From positions 62,001 to 126,000 of the forward strand of contig NZ_MWUE01000022.1 in assembly GCF_002077695.1 (NCBI RefSeq): a DNA stretch of 64,000 bases, read 5' to 3'. The notes under the pieces are model-generated. The model made no database searches. It worked only from the letters and a program-made list of their open reading frames with translations, and had not been told where the DNA came from. Both the position numbers and the translations under genes were made by a program. Position 1 is the stretch's first letter, and each line of letters starts with the position of its first letter. Positions 14,215 to 23,689 of this stretch are shown one piece after another. This DNA comes from Pantoea latae. Lineage in GTDB: Bacteria; Pseudomonadota; Gammaproteobacteria; Enterobacterales; Enterobacteriaceae.

Positions 14215-14873
14215 TGTCGCTGCGCGTGATCCAGCGCGAGCTGCGCATCGCCTTTCGCAGCGGCGCGGAGGTGGTTAATCCGCTCTGGTTCTTTCTGATC
14301 GTGATTACCCTGTTCCCGCTCGGCATCGGGCCAGAGCCGCAGCAGCTGGCACGCATCGCGCCGGGCGTGGTCTGGGTTGCCGCCTTGCTCTCGTCGCTGC
14401 TGGCGCTGGAGCGACTGTTTCGCGACGATTTCCTCGACGGCTCGCTGGAGCAGCTGTTGCTGCTGCCGACGCCGCTGCCGGTCACTGTGCTGGGCAAGGT
14501 GATCGCCCACTGGCTGGTGACGGGGCTGCCGCTGATCCTGCTGTCGCCGCTGGCGGCGCTGCTGCTGTCGCTCGATTTCAACAGCTGGCTGGCGATGGCG
14601 CTGACGCTGCTGCTCGGCACGCCGACCTTTAGCTTTCTCGGCGCCATCGGCGTTGCGCTGACGGTCGGCCTGCGGCGCGGCGGCGTGCTGCTGAGTTTGC
14701 TGGTGCTGCCGCTGGCGGTGCCGGTGCTGATTTTCGCCAGCGCGGCCATCGAGGCGGCGAGTCAGGGATTGCCAATTGGCGGTTATCTGGCGATCCTCGG
14801 CGCGATGCTGACGGCCAGCGCAACGCTGGCGCCGTTCGCCACGGCCGCCGCGCTGCGTATCGCGCTGCACTGA
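14214..14873 (+). CDS. ccmB: Heme exporter membrane subunit CcmB
   Basis: 219 residues with six predicted membrane helices, starting in the TGATG junction with ccmA. The motif LFRDDFLDGSLEQLLLLPTP (about residues 68-87) is the family hallmark. It forms the membrane channel part of the CcmABCD complex in cytochrome c maturation system I. Length agrees with E. coli CcmB (220). Confidence 0.95.
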   Translation: MSLRVIQRELRIAFRSGAEVVNPLWFFLIVITLFPLGIGPEPQQLARIAPGVVWVAALLSSLLALERLFRDDFLDGSLEQLLLLPTPLPVTVLGKVIAHWLVTGLPLILLSPLAALLLSLDFNSWLAMALTLLLGTPTFSFLGAIGVALTVGLRRGGVLLSLLVLPLAVPVLIFASAAIEAASQGLPIGGYLAILGAMLTASATLAPFATAAALRIALH

Positions 14874-14928
14874 GCCGCACATGCGTCAGACATGTCGGGC
14901 ATAATTTTTTAACTGTGAGCAATGCAAC

Positions 14929-15669
14929 ATGTGGAAATGGATACATCAGCTGGGAAGGCCGGAGCGGCTTTATCAGCTCTGCGGGCGTTTAATTCCCTGG
15001 TTTGCCGTGGCGGGCGCGGCCGCGCTGCTGCTTGGCTGGATCTGGGGCTTTGGTTTCGCGCCGGCTGATTATCAGCAGGGCGACAGCTTCCGCATTATGT
15101 ATATCCACGTGCCGGCGGCGATGTGGTCGATGGGGGTTTACGCCGCGATGGCGGTCGCCGCCTTTACCGGCCTGGTGTGGCAGATAAAGATGGCCGATCT
15201 GGTTTCGACCGCGATGGCGCCGGTCGGCGCGGTCTTTACCTTTATCGCGCTGATCACCGGTTCCGCCTGGGGCAAGCCGATGTGGGGCACCTGGTGGATC
15301 TGGGATGCGCGCCTGACCTCAGAGCTGGTGCTGCTTTTCCTCTATATGGGCGTGATGGCGCTCTATCAGTCGTTCGATGACCGCCGCACGGCGGGACGCG
15401 CGGCCGGCATTCTGATCCTGGTCGGCGTGGTCAATCTGCCGATTATTCACTTCTCGGTGCAGTGGTGGAACACCCTGCATCAGGGTTCGTCGGGCATTCT
15501 GCAGCAGGCGATCGCCCCAAGCATGCGCACGCCGCTGCGCTGGGCGATCCTCGGCTATCTGCTGCTGTTCGTGACCCTGACGCTGATGCGCCTGCGCAAC
15601 CTGATCCTCTATACCGAACGTCACCGCCCCTGGGTGGCGGACGTCGCCAACGGAGGCCGTAAAGCATGA
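14929..15669 (+). CDS. ccmC: Heme-handling protein CcmC
   Basis: 246 residues, six membrane helices. The tryptophan-rich signature WGTWWIWDARLTSELVLL (about residues 119-136) and flanking histidines (YIHVPAAMWSM near residue 60 and the later IIHFSVQWWNTLHQ) identify the heme-handling family. CcmC presents heme to CcmE. It overlaps ccmD by four bases. Confidence 0.95.
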   Translation: MWKWIHQLGRPERLYQLCGRLIPWFAVAGAAALLLGWIWGFGFAPADYQQGDSFRIMYIHVPAAMWSMGVYAAMAVAAFTGLVWQIKMADLVSTAMAPVGAVFTFIALITGSAWGKPMWGTWWIWDARLTSELVLLFLYMGVMALYQSFDDRRTAGRAAGILILVGVVNLPIIHFSVQWWNTLHQGSSGILQQAIAPSMRTPLRWAILGYLLLFVTLTLMRLRNLILYTERHRPWVADVANGGRKA

Positions 15670-15899
15670 CGCCCGCTTTCTCTTCTCTCTCCGCCTTTTT
15701 CGCCATGGGCGGCTACGCCTTTTATGTCTGGCTGGCGGTGATTTGCACCCTTATTCCGCTTGGCGGGCTGCTGCTGCACACGCTGCTGCAGCGTCGCCGC
15801 CTGCTGGCTGAGATCCGCCAGCGACAGTCCAGGGAGCGCCGCATTCGTTCGGCGAAAATGAAACAAGCCGCCGGTGAAGCGGCAGGAGATCCAATGTGA
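15666..15899 (+). CDS. ccmD: Heme exporter small subunit CcmD
   Basis: 77 residues with a single membrane helix (about residues 15-38: [21 protein letters not shown] in part) and a basic cytosolic tail ([20 protein letters not shown] in part). CcmD is required for release of holo-CcmE from CcmABC. It starts and ends with four-base overlaps with its neighbours. Confidence 0.92.
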   Translation: MTPAFSSLSAFFAMGGYAFYVWLAVICTLIPLGGLLLHTLLQRRRLLAEIRQRQSRERRIRSAKMKQAAGEAAGDPM

Positions 15900-16381
15900 A
15901 TACCCGTCGTCGTCAGCGCCTGTACGTTGTCGTGGCGATCCTGGTGGGGCTGGGCCTCGCCACGTCGCTGGTCATGTACGCGCTGCGTTCCAATATCGAC
16001 CTGTTCTACACCCCGAGCGAAATTCTCTACGGCAAAGGGGAAGATCACCAGAAGCCGGAAGCGGGACAGCGCCTGCGCGTCGGCGGCATGGTGATGCCAG
16101 GCAGCGTGAAGCGCGATCCGAACACGCTCGCCGTCTCCTTTAAGCTCTACGACGCCAACGGCGTAGTCAGCGTGACCTTCGAGGGCATTCTGCCGGACCT
16201 GTTCCGCGAAGGGCAGGGCGTCGTCGCGCAGGGCGTGCTGGAAGAGGGCAACCTGGTTAATGCCAAAGAGGTGCTGGCCAAGCATGACGAGAAGTACACG
16301 CCGCCCGAAATTGAGGATGCGATGAAGAAGAATCACAAAAGCCCGCAGGCGCTGGCGGAACAGGCGAGAACCCAGTCATGA
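15896..16381 (+). CDS. ccmE: Periplasmic heme chaperone CcmE
   Basis: 161 residues: an N-terminal membrane anchor (about residues 8-30) followed by a periplasmic OB-fold beta-barrel. The heme-binding motif HDEKY gives His130 and Tyr134, the same positions as in E. coli CcmE, where His130 covalently binds heme. It carries heme from CcmC to the CcmF/H ligase. Confidence 0.96.
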   Translation: MNTRRRQRLYVVVAILVGLGLATSLVMYALRSNIDLFYTPSEILYGKGEDHQKPEAGQRLRVGGMVMPGSVKRDPNTLAVSFKLYDANGVVSVTFEGILPDLFREGQGVVAQGVLEEGNLVNAKEVLAKHDEKYTPPEIEDAMKKNHKSPQALAEQARTQS

Positions 16382-18336
16382 TGCCTGAGATTGGCAGTTT
16401 TCTGCTCTGCCTGGCGCTGGGCCTTGCGCTGCTGTTAAGCGTCTACCCGCTGTGGGGCGCGCAGCGCGACGATGCCCGCCTGATGGCGCTGGCGCGTCCG
16501 CTGGCGAGCGGGCTGTTCCTCTGCATCGCCGCCGCCTTCCTGGTGCTGGTGCACGCCTTCGTGGTCAATGACTTTACCGTCGGCTATGTCGCCGCCAATT
16601 CCAATACGCTGCTGCCGGTCTACTACCGCATCGCCGCGACCTGGGGCGCACACGAAGGCTCGCTGCTGCTGTGGGTGCTGCTGCTCAGCAGCTGGACGCT
16701 GCTGGTGGCGATTTTCAGCCGCGGCATGCCGCAGGATGCGCTGGCGCGCGTGCTGGCGGTGATGGGCATGATCAACCTCGGCTTTCTGCTGTTTATCATT
16801 CTCACCTCGAACCCCTTTACCCGCACGCTGCCGGACTTTCCCATCGACGGGCGCGATCTGAATCCGATGCTGCAGGATATCGGCCTGATCTTCCATCCGC
16901 CGCTGCTTTACATGGGCTATGTCGGCTTCTCGGTGGCGTTTGCCTTTGCTATCGCCTCGCTGATGGCGGGACGGCTCGACACCGCCTGGGCACGCTGGTC
17001 GCGTCCCTGGACCACCGCCGCCTGGGTGTTCCTGACCATCGGCATCGTGCTGGGCTCCGCCTGGGCCTACTATGAACTCGGCTGGGGTGGCTGGTGGTTC
17101 TGGGATCCGGTTGAGAACGCCTCCTTTATGCCGTGGCTGGCGGGCACCGCGCTGATGCACTCGCTGGCGGTGACGGAAAAACGCGGCACCTTTAAGGCCT
17201 GGACGGTGCTGCTGGCGATCACCGCCTTTTCCCTCAGCCTGCTCGGCACCTTCCTGGTGCGCTCCGGCGTGCTGGTGTCAGTGCACTCTTTCGCCTCGGA
17301 TCCGGCGCGCGGCATGTTTATCCTCGCCTTCCTGGTGATCGTCATTGGCAGCTCGCTGCTGCTCTACGCCATTAAAGGTGGCCAGGTGCGCAGCCGCGTG
17401 CAGAACGAAACCTGGTCGCGCGAATCCTTCCTGCTCGGCAATAACGTGCTGCTGATTGCCGCGATGCTGGTGGTGCTGCTCGGCACGCTGCTGCCGCTGG
17501 TGCACAAGCAGCTCGGCCTCGGCAGCATCTCGGTGGGCGAGCCCTTCTTTAATACCATGTTCAGCTGGCTGATGGCGCCGTTCGCGCTGATGCTCGGCAT
17601 CGGACCGCTGGTGCGCTGGCGACGCGACGAGCCGCAGAAGCTGTGGAGGCGGCTGGCGCTGGCGCTGGTGGTCACGCTGGCCGCCGCGATCCTGCTGCCC
17701 TGGCTGCTGCAGGATCGTATTGAGGCGATGACGGTGGTCGGGCTGCTGATGTCAGTCTGGATCATCGTGCTGACGCTGATGGAGCTGCACGAGCGCGCCA
17801 CACATCGCCATCGCTTCGTTCGCGGCCTGCGCCATCTGTCGCGCAGCCACTGGGGCATGGTGCTGGGCCATCTCGGCGTCGGCGTGACGGTGATCGGCAT
17901 CGCCTTCAGCACCCAGTACAGTGTCGAGCGCGACGTGCGCATGAAAGCGGGCGACAGCGTCGATATTCACCGCTATCACTTTGTGTTCCGCGACGTGCAT
18001 AACCTGCAGGGCCCGAACTACAGCGGCGGCGTTGGCATTATCGACGTCAGCCGCGACGGCAAGCCGGAAGCGGTGCTGCACGCGGAGAAACGCTTCTACA
18101 CCGCGGCGCGCACCATGATGACCGAAGCGGCGATCGACGGCGGCTTCACGCGCGATCTCTACGCCGCGCTGGGCGAAGAGCTGGACAACGGCTCCTGGGC
18201 GGTCCGCATCTATTACAAACCCTTTGTGCGCTGGATCTGGTTCGGCGGCGTGTTTATGGCGGTCGGCGGCCTCTTCTGCTTGCTCGATCCGCGCTACCGC
18301 TCGCGAAAAAAAGCCGCGCGTGAGGAACAGGCATGA
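16378..18336 (+). CDS. ccmF: Cytochrome c heme lyase subunit CcmF
   Basis: 652 residues, close to E. coli CcmF (647), with many membrane helices. The WWD signature [19 protein letters not shown] (about residues 236-254) binds heme, and periplasmic histidines flank it (THEG-like AHEGSLLLW, and VHSFASDP). CcmF takes heme from CcmE and joins it to apocytochrome c CXXCH sites together with CcmG and CcmH. It starts at the first of two tandem ATG codons and overlaps ccmE and ccmG by four bases. Confidence 0.96.
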   Translation: MMPEIGSFLLCLALGLALLLSVYPLWGAQRDDARLMALARPLASGLFLCIAAAFLVLVHAFVVNDFTVGYVAANSNTLLPVYYRIAATWGAHEGSLLLWVLLLSSWTLLVAIFSRGMPQDALARVLAVMGMINLGFLLFIILTSNPFTRTLPDFPIDGRDLNPMLQDIGLIFHPPLLYMGYVGFSVAFAFAIASLMAGRLDTAWARWSRPWTTAAWVFLTIGIVLGSAWAYYELGWGGWWFWDPVENASFMPWLAGTALMHSLAVTEKRGTFKAWTVLLAITAFSLSLLGTFLVRSGVLVSVHSFASDPARGMFILAFLVIVIGSSLLLYAIKGGQVRSRVQNETWSRESFLLGNNVLLIAAMLVVLLGTLLPLVHKQLGLGSISVGEPFFNTMFSWLMAPFALMLGIGPLVRWRRDEPQKLWRRLALALVVTLAAAILLPWLLQDRIEAMTVVGLLMSVWIIVLTLMELHERATHRHRFVRGLRHLSRSHWGMVLGHLGVGVTVIGIAFSTQYSVERDVRMKAGDSVDIHRYHFVFRDVHNLQGPNYSGGVGIIDVSRDGKPEAVLHAEKRFYTAARTMMTEAAIDGGFTRDLYAALGEELDNGSWAVRIYYKPFVRWIWFGGVFMAVGGLFCLLDPRYRSRKKAAREEQA

Positions 18337-18887
18337 ACAAGAAAATCCTCTTTATCCCGCTGATCCTGTTTTTGCTGCTGGCGGCGGCGCTGCTGTGGCA
18401 GCTGTCGCGCAACGCCGGCGGCGACGATCCGACGCGGCTCGAATCGGCGCTGATCGGCAAGCCGGTGCCGCTGTTTAAGCTGGAGGCGCTCGATCGTCCA
18501 GGCAAGATCTACGACCAGCGCGTCCTGACCGATGGCAAGCCGATCCTGCTCAACGTCTGGGCCACCTGGTGTCCCACCTGCCGCGCCGAGCATCAGTATC
18601 TGAATACGCTGGCGGAGCAGGGCATCCGCGTGGTGGGCCTTAACTATAAAGACGACCGCACCAAAGCGGTGACCTGGCTCAATACGCTGGGCAACCCCTA
18701 CGCCCTCAGCCTGTATGACGGCGACGGCATGCTGGGGCTGGATCTTGGCGTCTACGGCGCGCCGGAAACCTTTCTGATCGACGGCAACGGCATTATCCGC
18801 TATCGCCACGCGGGGGATCTGAACGCCCGCGTCTGGCAGCAGGACGTGCTGCCGCTGTGGCGCAAATACAGCAAGGAGGGCGCGTGA
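18333..18887 (+). CDS. ccmG: Thiol:disulfide reductase CcmG (DsbE)
   Basis: 184 residues: an N-terminal anchor (about residues 5-24) and a periplasmic thioredoxin-like domain with the active site WCPTC, Cys80 and Cys83 as in E. coli DsbE. The GAPETF segment after it is the family's cis-proline-containing acidic-pocket region. It keeps apocytochrome c or CcmH cysteines reduced. Overlaps ccmH by four bases (GTGA). Confidence 0.96.
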   Translation: MNKKILFIPLILFLLLAAALLWQLSRNAGGDDPTRLESALIGKPVPLFKLEALDRPGKIYDQRVLTDGKPILLNVWATWCPTCRAEHQYLNTLAEQGIRVVGLNYKDDRTKAVTWLNTLGNPYALSLYDGDGMLGLDLGVYGAPETFLIDGNGIIRYRHAGDLNARVWQQDVLPLWRKYSKEGA

Positions 18888-19342
18888 AACGCCTGCTTCT
18901 GCTTGTTTGCGGCCTGCTGCTGAGCGCGAGCCTGTGGGCGGCGATCGACACGTATCAGTTCGACTCGGTGGCGCAGGAGGAGCAGTACCGCGACCTCACC
19001 GCCTCGCTGCGCTGCCCGAAGTGCCAGAACAACAGCATCGCCGACTCGAACGCGATGATCGCGGCGGATATGCGCCTGAAGGTGTATGAGCTGATGAAGC
19101 AGGGGCAGAGCCGCCAGCAGATCATCGACTATATGGTGGCGCGCTACGGCAATTTCGTCACCTATCAGCCGCCGGTGACGCCGTCGACGCTGATCCTCTG
19201 GGTCGGGCCGGCGCTGTTCGCGCTGCTGGGCGGCCTGATTATCATTCTGCGCAGCCGCCAGCGTAAAACGCGCAGCGAGCTGGACGAGACCGATCAACAG
19301 CGCCTTGCGGCGATACTTAAAGGCGACGAGAAGCTGAAATGA
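18884..19342 (+). CDS. ccmH: Cytochrome c maturation protein CcmH (short, CcmL-type)
   Basis: 152 residues from the GTG at 18884, five bases after AAGGAGG; an ATG start at 18857 would lie in ccmG. It has a signal peptide, then the redox motif LRCPKC (Cys44, Cys47), and a C-terminal membrane helix near residues 100-122. In E. coli K-12 this domain is fused to a TPR domain as one 350-residue CcmH. Here the protein stops after the helix and the TPR part is a separate gene, ccmI, overlapping by four bases. Confidence 0.93.
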   Translation: MKRLLLLVCGLLLSASLWAAIDTYQFDSVAQEEQYRDLTASLRCPKCQNNSIADSNAMIAADMRLKVYELMKQGQSRQQIIDYMVARYGNFVTYQPPVTPSTLILWVGPALFALLGGLIIILRSRQRKTRSELDETDQQRLAAILKGDEKLK

Positions 19343-20550
19343 GCGCTTTGTGGATAAGCATAATGATTCTGCTGGCGGCGGCCAGCGCCCTGTTTCTCGG
19401 CGCGGGCTGGCGGCAGCGCCAGGCGAGCGATGTTAATCGCGATCGCCTGAACACCGACTTTTATCATCATCGCCTGCGCGAGCTGGAAGAGGATGAGGCG
19501 CAGGGGGTGATCGGCGAGCGCGCCACGATGGTCAGCGAGCTGCAGCAGACGCTGCTGAACGACATTCCGCCGCAGGCAGCCGCGCCGTCGCGCGCCAGCA
19601 GCCGTCTGGTGCTGCTGCCCGGCGTGGTCGTCCTTATCGCGGTGTCGCTCGGCATGTATCTGAAAAGCGGCGGGCTGGCGCAGGTCGCCGGCTGGATGCA
19701 GGTGCAGCAGGAGTATCCGGCGCTGCGCGCGCAGGTGATGGATCCGCAGGCGAAACCGCTGACCATGGAAGAGCTGGCGCGTCTGCAACTCGGCCTGCGC
19801 ACCGCGCTGCAGTCAGAGCCTGACAACCTCAACGACTGGACCATGCTGGGACGTCTCGGCATGGTGCTGAACAACGCCGCCAGCGCCAGCCAGGCGTTTG
19901 AGCGCGCGCTGCAGCTGGCGCCTGATAACCTGGTGCTGAAACAGGACTATGCTGAAGTGCTGACCCGCTCCAGCGATCCGCAGGATAATCGCCAGGCGGG
20001 TCTGATGCTGAGCGATATGCTGAAACAGGATGGCGGCAATCTGCGCACGCTCGGCCTGCTGGCGTTCAACGCCTATGAGCAGCAGCAGTATGACCAGGCT
20101 ATTGGCGCCTGGCAGACTATGCTGAAACAGATCCCGGCAGCCGATCGACGTCGCGCGATGATCGAGCGCAGCATTGAACAAGCAAAAACCGACGCGGGCC
20201 AGCAGAATACACAGCTGGCGCTGACGGTGACGTTGACGCCGGAGGCAGAAAAAATGTTACCGCCGGGCGGAGTCATGTATATTTCTGTTTCTGACGGTGT
20301 TTCACCGGTGCCCGTGGCCGTTAAGCGCTTGCCGCTGAGCCACTTCCCGTTATCGCTTACGCTGGATGACAGCAACGCCATGATGCCGGAGCGCCAGCTT
20401 TCGGCGCAGCATCAGGTGCAGGTTCGGGTGCGTATTTCCCGCGACGGCAGCGCCAGTCCGCGATCCGGCGACTGGTTTGGTCTGAGCGCGGTAACGCCCT
20501 GGGATGGTCATCAGCACATGGCTGTGGAGATTAATCAACAGCAGCCCTGA
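19339..20550 (+). CDS. ccmI: Cytochrome c maturation TPR protein CcmI (CycH)
   Basis: 403 residues. Two N-terminal membrane helices (about residues 3-20 and 92-110) flank a short cytoplasmic loop with RDRLNTDFYHHRLRELEED. TPR repeats follow in the middle (DWTMLGRLGMVLNNAASASQ and onward), then a C-terminal beta-rich domain. CcmI-type proteins hold apocytochrome c C-termini for the heme ligase. It corresponds to the C-terminal half of the fused E. coli CcmH. Last gene of the ccm operon. Confidence 0.92.
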   Translation: MSALWISIMILLAAASALFLGAGWRQRQASDVNRDRLNTDFYHHRLRELEEDEAQGVIGERATMVSELQQTLLNDIPPQAAAPSRASSRLVLLPGVVVLIAVSLGMYLKSGGLAQVAGWMQVQQEYPALRAQVMDPQAKPLTMEELARLQLGLRTALQSEPDNLNDWTMLGRLGMVLNNAASASQAFERALQLAPDNLVLKQDYAEVLTRSSDPQDNRQAGLMLSDMLKQDGGNLRTLGLLAFNAYEQQQYDQAIGAWQTMLKQIPAADRRRAMIERSIEQAKTDAGQQNTQLALTVTLTPEAEKMLPPGGVMYISVSDGVSPVPVAVKRLPLSHFPLSLTLDDSNAMMPERQLSAQHQVQVRVRISRDGSASPRSGDWFGLSAVTPWDGHQHMAVEINQQQP

Positions 20551-20585
20551 AGCGATACTTTATCAAACCGCACAGGGAGATAACA

Positions 20586-21350
20586 ATGGCTTACCGCCTG
20601 ACCAGCCTGGTTTTGGCCAGCGTCATTCTGGCTGGATGCGCCAGTTCAAAGCCGGAGAGCGAGGCGCCTGCGCAGCGCAGCGATCCGCTTGAAGGCTTTA
20701 ACCGCACGATGTTTAACTTTAACTACAACGTGGTGGATCCGTATGTGCTGCGTCCTGTCGCGGTCGCCTGGCGCGACTACGTGCCGGCGCCGGCGCGTAC
20801 CGGCCTGAGCAACTTCCTCGGCAACCTGGAAGAGCCGGCCAGCATGGTGAACTCGATTCTGGTGGGCGAGCCGCGCCAGGCGGGCATTCACTTTACCCGT
20901 TTCTTCCTGAACTCGATTCTCGGGCTGGGCGGCTTTATCGACGTGGCAGGCAAGGCGAACCCGGAGCTGGCGCGCGAAGTGCCGCGCCGTTTCGGCAGCA
21001 CGCTCGGCCGCTATGGCGTCGGCTATGGGCCGTACGTCGAGCTGCCAGCCTACGGCAGCTTCACCATCCGCGAAGATGGTGGCGACTACGTAGATACGCT
21101 CTATCCGGTGCTGGGCTGGCTGACCTGGCCGATGTCCATCGCCAAGTGGACGCTGGAAGGGGTAGAGACGCGCGCCCAGCTGCTCGACTCCGACGCGCTG
21201 CTGAAGCAGCAGTCCGATCCCTACGCCTTTATTCGCAACGCCTATTTCCAGCGTCACGATTTCCTGGCGAACGGCGGTCGCCTGAAGCCGGAAGAGAACC
21301 CGAACGCCAGCGCGATTCAGGACGACCTGAAAGATATCGACGCGCAGTAA
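20586..21350 (+). CDS. mlaA: Outer-membrane lipoprotein MlaA (VacJ)
   Basis: 254 residues with lipobox ILAGC (Cys18) followed by ASSKPE, consistent with outer-membrane sorting. The signature DPLEGFNRTMFNFNYNVVD (about residues 34-52) is typical of MlaA. With OmpC/OmpF, MlaA removes misplaced phospholipids from the outer leaflet and passes them to MlaC and the MlaFEDB transporter. It lies 35 bases after ccmI but has its own terminator, and in E. coli it also neighbours fadL. Confidence 0.95.
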   Translation: MAYRLTSLVLASVILAGCASSKPESEAPAQRSDPLEGFNRTMFNFNYNVVDPYVLRPVAVAWRDYVPAPARTGLSNFLGNLEEPASMVNSILVGEPRQAGIHFTRFFLNSILGLGGFIDVAGKANPELAREVPRRFGSTLGRYGVGYGPYVELPAYGSFTIREDGGDYVDTLYPVLGWLTWPMSIAKWTLEGVETRAQLLDSDALLKQQSDPYAFIRNAYFQRHDFLANGGRLKPEENPNASAIQDDLKDIDAQ

Positions 21351-21364
21351 CGGCACTAAAAATA

Positions 21365-21393
21365 GCAATGGCGACCCAGGGGTCGCCATTTTT
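21365..21393 (+). terminator. mlaA terminator
   Basis: AATGGCGACC-CAG-GGGTCGCCATT stem followed by a T-run. It is nearly a mirror copy of the fadL terminator hairpin at 21546-21573. Confidence 0.8.
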
Positions 21394-21413
21394 TTAATGC
21401 GTGCACTGAATGC

Positions 21414-21534
21414 AAAACGCGAGTGGCATGGGCAGAAGAGCAAAGCGTCCCGCGCCAGGGAAGGCGCGGGCCGAGCTGGCAGGGATGCCGTTTTTTGCGT
21501 CTTTGCGATCGGCCCATGCCACTCGCGTAGGCAC
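21414..21534. repeat. Nested inverted repeat between mlaA and fadL
   Basis: Outer arms ACGCGAGTGGCATGGGC (about 21416-21432) and its exact complement (about 21514-21530) are 17 bp long. Inside sits a second perfect hairpin, CCCGCGCC-AGGGAA-GGCGCGGG. The whole is flanked by the two terminators. It is an intergenic palindromic element of about 115 bp, possibly a dispersed repeat. Confidence 0.7.
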
Positions 21535-21545
21535 CTTAACGCAAA

Positions 21546-21573
21546 AATGGCGACCTTTGGGTCGCCATTTTCC
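21546..21573 (-). terminator. fadL terminator
   Basis: AAATGGCGACC-CAA-AGGTCGCCATTTTT on the minus strand, immediately downstream of fadL. Almost the same stem as the mlaA terminator facing it. Confidence 0.75.
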
Positions 21574-21585
21574 AGACCTCAACGA

Positions 21586-22869
21586 TTAGAACTTGTAGTT
21601 AAAGTTCGCGCCGTAGAGCCAGGCTTTGCCCACCGAGTTAAAGGTATAGGGGCCTTCTTCTACCGTGACGTGCTGGCCATGCATATAAGAAACGCCGACA
21701 TCGACCGAGGCGTCATCGTTAAAGGCGTAAGAGGCGCCGGCGCTCAGCCAGAGGCGATCCTGATCGGGAATAGAGATAGAACGCTTGTCTGCCGGAACCG
21801 GGCTGTCATCAAAGGCGATACCGGTGCGGAAGGTCCAGTTCTGATCGTAATAGTAGGTGGTGCCCAGCGCGATACGGTAGGCATCCTTGAAGCTCTCATC
21901 TTTATAGAACAGGGTCTGGCCGTTCGAGCCGGTCGCCTTCAGCTCCTGGAACTGACTCCAGCTGGTATAGGCCAGGCTGTAGTGCACCGCCCACTGCGGC
22001 GCCACTTTATGCCAGCCGGAGACTTCCCACATCTCCGGCAGATTCAGCGTCAGCGCGCCTGGAATTGTCGAGCCGCCAGTGGCGTAGGGCAGCCCTAAAT
22101 TCGCCGCCTGGTTAATACGGTTAATGGCGGTCGGCAGGCTGCTCTTATAGTCGCCGTCGAAATCGATTTTAACTTCCGAACGATAGGTAAAGCCAAAGCG
22201 GTTATTCTGATCGACCTCATACAGAATGCCTGCGTTCCAGCCGTAACCCCACTCGTCGCCCTTCAGATGAGCCACCTGGGTATCGGCAGGAATGCCCAGC
22301 GCGGCGCCCGATTCGCCCGCGTAGCGCTCGATCTTGGCGCGCGCATAGACCGCGTCGAAGCCAACGCCGAAACTGAAATGCTCGTTAAGACGATAGGCGG
22401 TGCTGAGGTTGAGGTTGCCGGTCATCAGATCGGTCTTGCCGCCGTAGCCGCCCGCGGTATAGCCGTCGTTGAACTCCGTCGCCAGACCGTAGTTTGAGGT
22501 GGCGGAGGCGCCAATCCACCACTGGTCGTTAATCGGCTGCACGTAGTGAATATTAGGCACCCACTGCGTCGGCGCGATATTGCTGGCGTCAAGGCTGCGG
22601 CCGCTTGAACTGTTGCCGGTAATATCGACATCGGGATCGATAAACACCGCGCCGACGGAAAACATCGGCCGATCCATCAGCGCCATGGTCGCCGGGTTGC
22701 GGCTGGCCGAGGCGGCGGTGTCGCCCATCGCACCCTCGCCGGAATAGGCGCGGCCCAGACCGGCAGAAGAGAATTCGTTAAGCTGAAAGCCCGCTGCGTA
22801 TACGTGTGAAGAGACAAGCGCCACTGCAGCCGCCACGGCTGACTTTGCGAACAGGTTTTTATGGCTCAT
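21586..22869 (-). CDS. fadL: Long-chain fatty acid outer-membrane transporter FadL
   Basis: 427 residues from the ATG at 22869 ([11 protein letters not shown]), eight bases after GAGG; an upstream GTG adds only two residues. A signal peptide ending at YAA precedes [20 protein letters not shown], the hatch-region signature in which an NPA motif (SRNPATM) follows. It is a 14-stranded barrel ending in aromatic-rich NFNYKF. It imports long-chain fatty acids that feed fadI/fadJ nearby. FadR-like sites and a CRP site lie in its upstream region. Confidence 0.96.
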   Translation of the reverse strand: MSHKNLFAKSAVAAAVALVSSHVYAAGFQLNEFSSAGLGRAYSGEGAMGDTAASASRNPATMALMDRPMFSVGAVFIDPDVDITGNSSSGRSLDASNIAPTQWVPNIHYVQPINDQWWIGASATSNYGLATEFNDGYTAGGYGGKTDLMTGNLNLSTAYRLNEHFSFGVGFDAVYARAKIERYAGESGAALGIPADTQVAHLKGDEWGYGWNAGILYEVDQNNRFGFTYRSEVKIDFDGDYKSSLPTAINRINQAANLGLPYATGGSTIPGALTLNLPEMWEVSGWHKVAPQWAVHYSLAYTSWSQFQELKATGSNGQTLFYKDESFKDAYRIALGTTYYYDQNWTFRTGIAFDDSPVPADKRSISIPDQDRLWLSAGASYAFNDDASVDVGVSYMHGQHVTVEEGPYTFNSVGKAWLYGANFNYKF

Positions 22870-22962
22870 GACCACAACCTCATATGAATTATTATTTAAC
22901 TGTAATTGTTACGTCGCGTAACAAGGGTCGGCGGATTGTAGGGACTGACCAGAAGCTGACAA

Positions 22963-22994
22963 ATCAGACCAGTGCGGCAAGTATAGGTCTGACC
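22963..22994. promoter_or_regulatory. FadR-like operators upstream of fadL
   Basis: The core GGTCTGACC at 22986-22994 fits the FadR core GGTCNGACC exactly; a second, half-matching site ATCAGACCAGT lies at 22963-22973. FadR represses fadL in E. coli through sites near the start of transcription. A third weaker ACTGACCAG lies at 22944. Confidence 0.65.
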
Positions 22995-23122
22995 TGTGTG
23001 CATGTTGCAATATTGTTTTTAAAATATTTCTAAATTGATCTGCAAAATTTCGATCCGCTTAACAAAACGCGCGGAGCAGAGAGCAGCATAACGATTCTAA
23101 TTTGTTTTGGATCAAATTTTAT

Positions 23123-23138
23123 TGTGATATTCGTCACT
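23123..23138. promoter_or_regulatory. CRP-cAMP site
   Basis: TGTGA-TATTCG-TCACT. The placing between fadL and yfcZ fits catabolite control of fatty acid uptake. Confidence 0.7.
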
Positions 23139-23231
23139 TAGCGAGTCTGACATAGCGCAAAAGCGGCAAGAAGCGTAAAATTTCGCACATTCAACCTGAT
23201 TGCTAAACAGATTTATTCTCGGGAGAACGCC

Positions 23232-23528
23232 ATGACCAATGCCATTAATAAATGCAGTGCCAATGAGACCGCTGCCTGCTGTTGCGTCGATGTCGGCACC
23301 GTAATGGATAACAGCGACTGCACCGCCAGCTGGTCACAATGGTTCGCCCAGCGCAGCGAGGCGGAAGCGAAGCTGGCGAGCCTGACGGAAAAAGCGCGGC
23401 AGATTGAGTCCGAACCCTGCCAGATCGACGCCCGCTTTGAGGCGCGCGACAACGGCGTTCAGCTGGATATCGATTTTACCTTCGCCTGCCAGGCTGAAAC
23501 CCTGATTTTCCAGCTCGGTCTGCGCTAA
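23232..23528 (+). CDS. yfcZ: YfcZ/YiiS family protein
   Basis: 98 residues, close to E. coli YfcZ (94) with the same ends: an N-terminal cysteine cluster ETAACCCVDVGTVMDNSDC (about residues 11-29) and C-terminal ACQAETLIFQLGLR. The function is not known. The position between fadL and fadI is the same as in E. coli. Confidence 0.92.
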   Translation: MTNAINKCSANETAACCCVDVGTVMDNSDCTASWSQWFAQRSEAEAKLASLTEKARQIESEPCQIDARFEARDNGVQLDIDFTFACQAETLIFQLGLR

Positions 23529-23636
23529 GTCTCTGAACGCCGTTCGTTAACGGCGTTTTCTATTTTCGTGTTTCCCCTCGCACTTTTTTTCTTTGCTGAT
23601 TGGCGACGCGCCCGCTTGTCGTTAACACTGTGGATC

Positions 23637-23647
23637 AGGTCAGACCT
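23637..23647. promoter_or_regulatory. FadR-like operator upstream of fadI
   Basis: AGGTCAGACCT, with core GGTC-A-GACC at 23638-23646, 43 bases before the fadI ATG. It is the same core as in front of fadL and argues that both respond to FadR and acyl-CoA. Confidence 0.75.
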
Positions 23648-23689
23648 CTCAGGGCAATGACGCCCGGTCAACATTCACAGGTGACACAG

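Larger units (their letters stand above)
22870..23231. promoter_or_regulatory. fadL-yfcZ divergent regulatory region
   Basis: This 362-base gap holds the promoters of fadL (minus) and yfcZ (plus). Besides the FadR-like sites it contains TGTGATATTCGTCACT (23123-23138), matching the CRP consensus TGTGA-N6-TCACA in nine of ten positions. The rest is AT-rich, without further genes. Confidence 0.7.
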
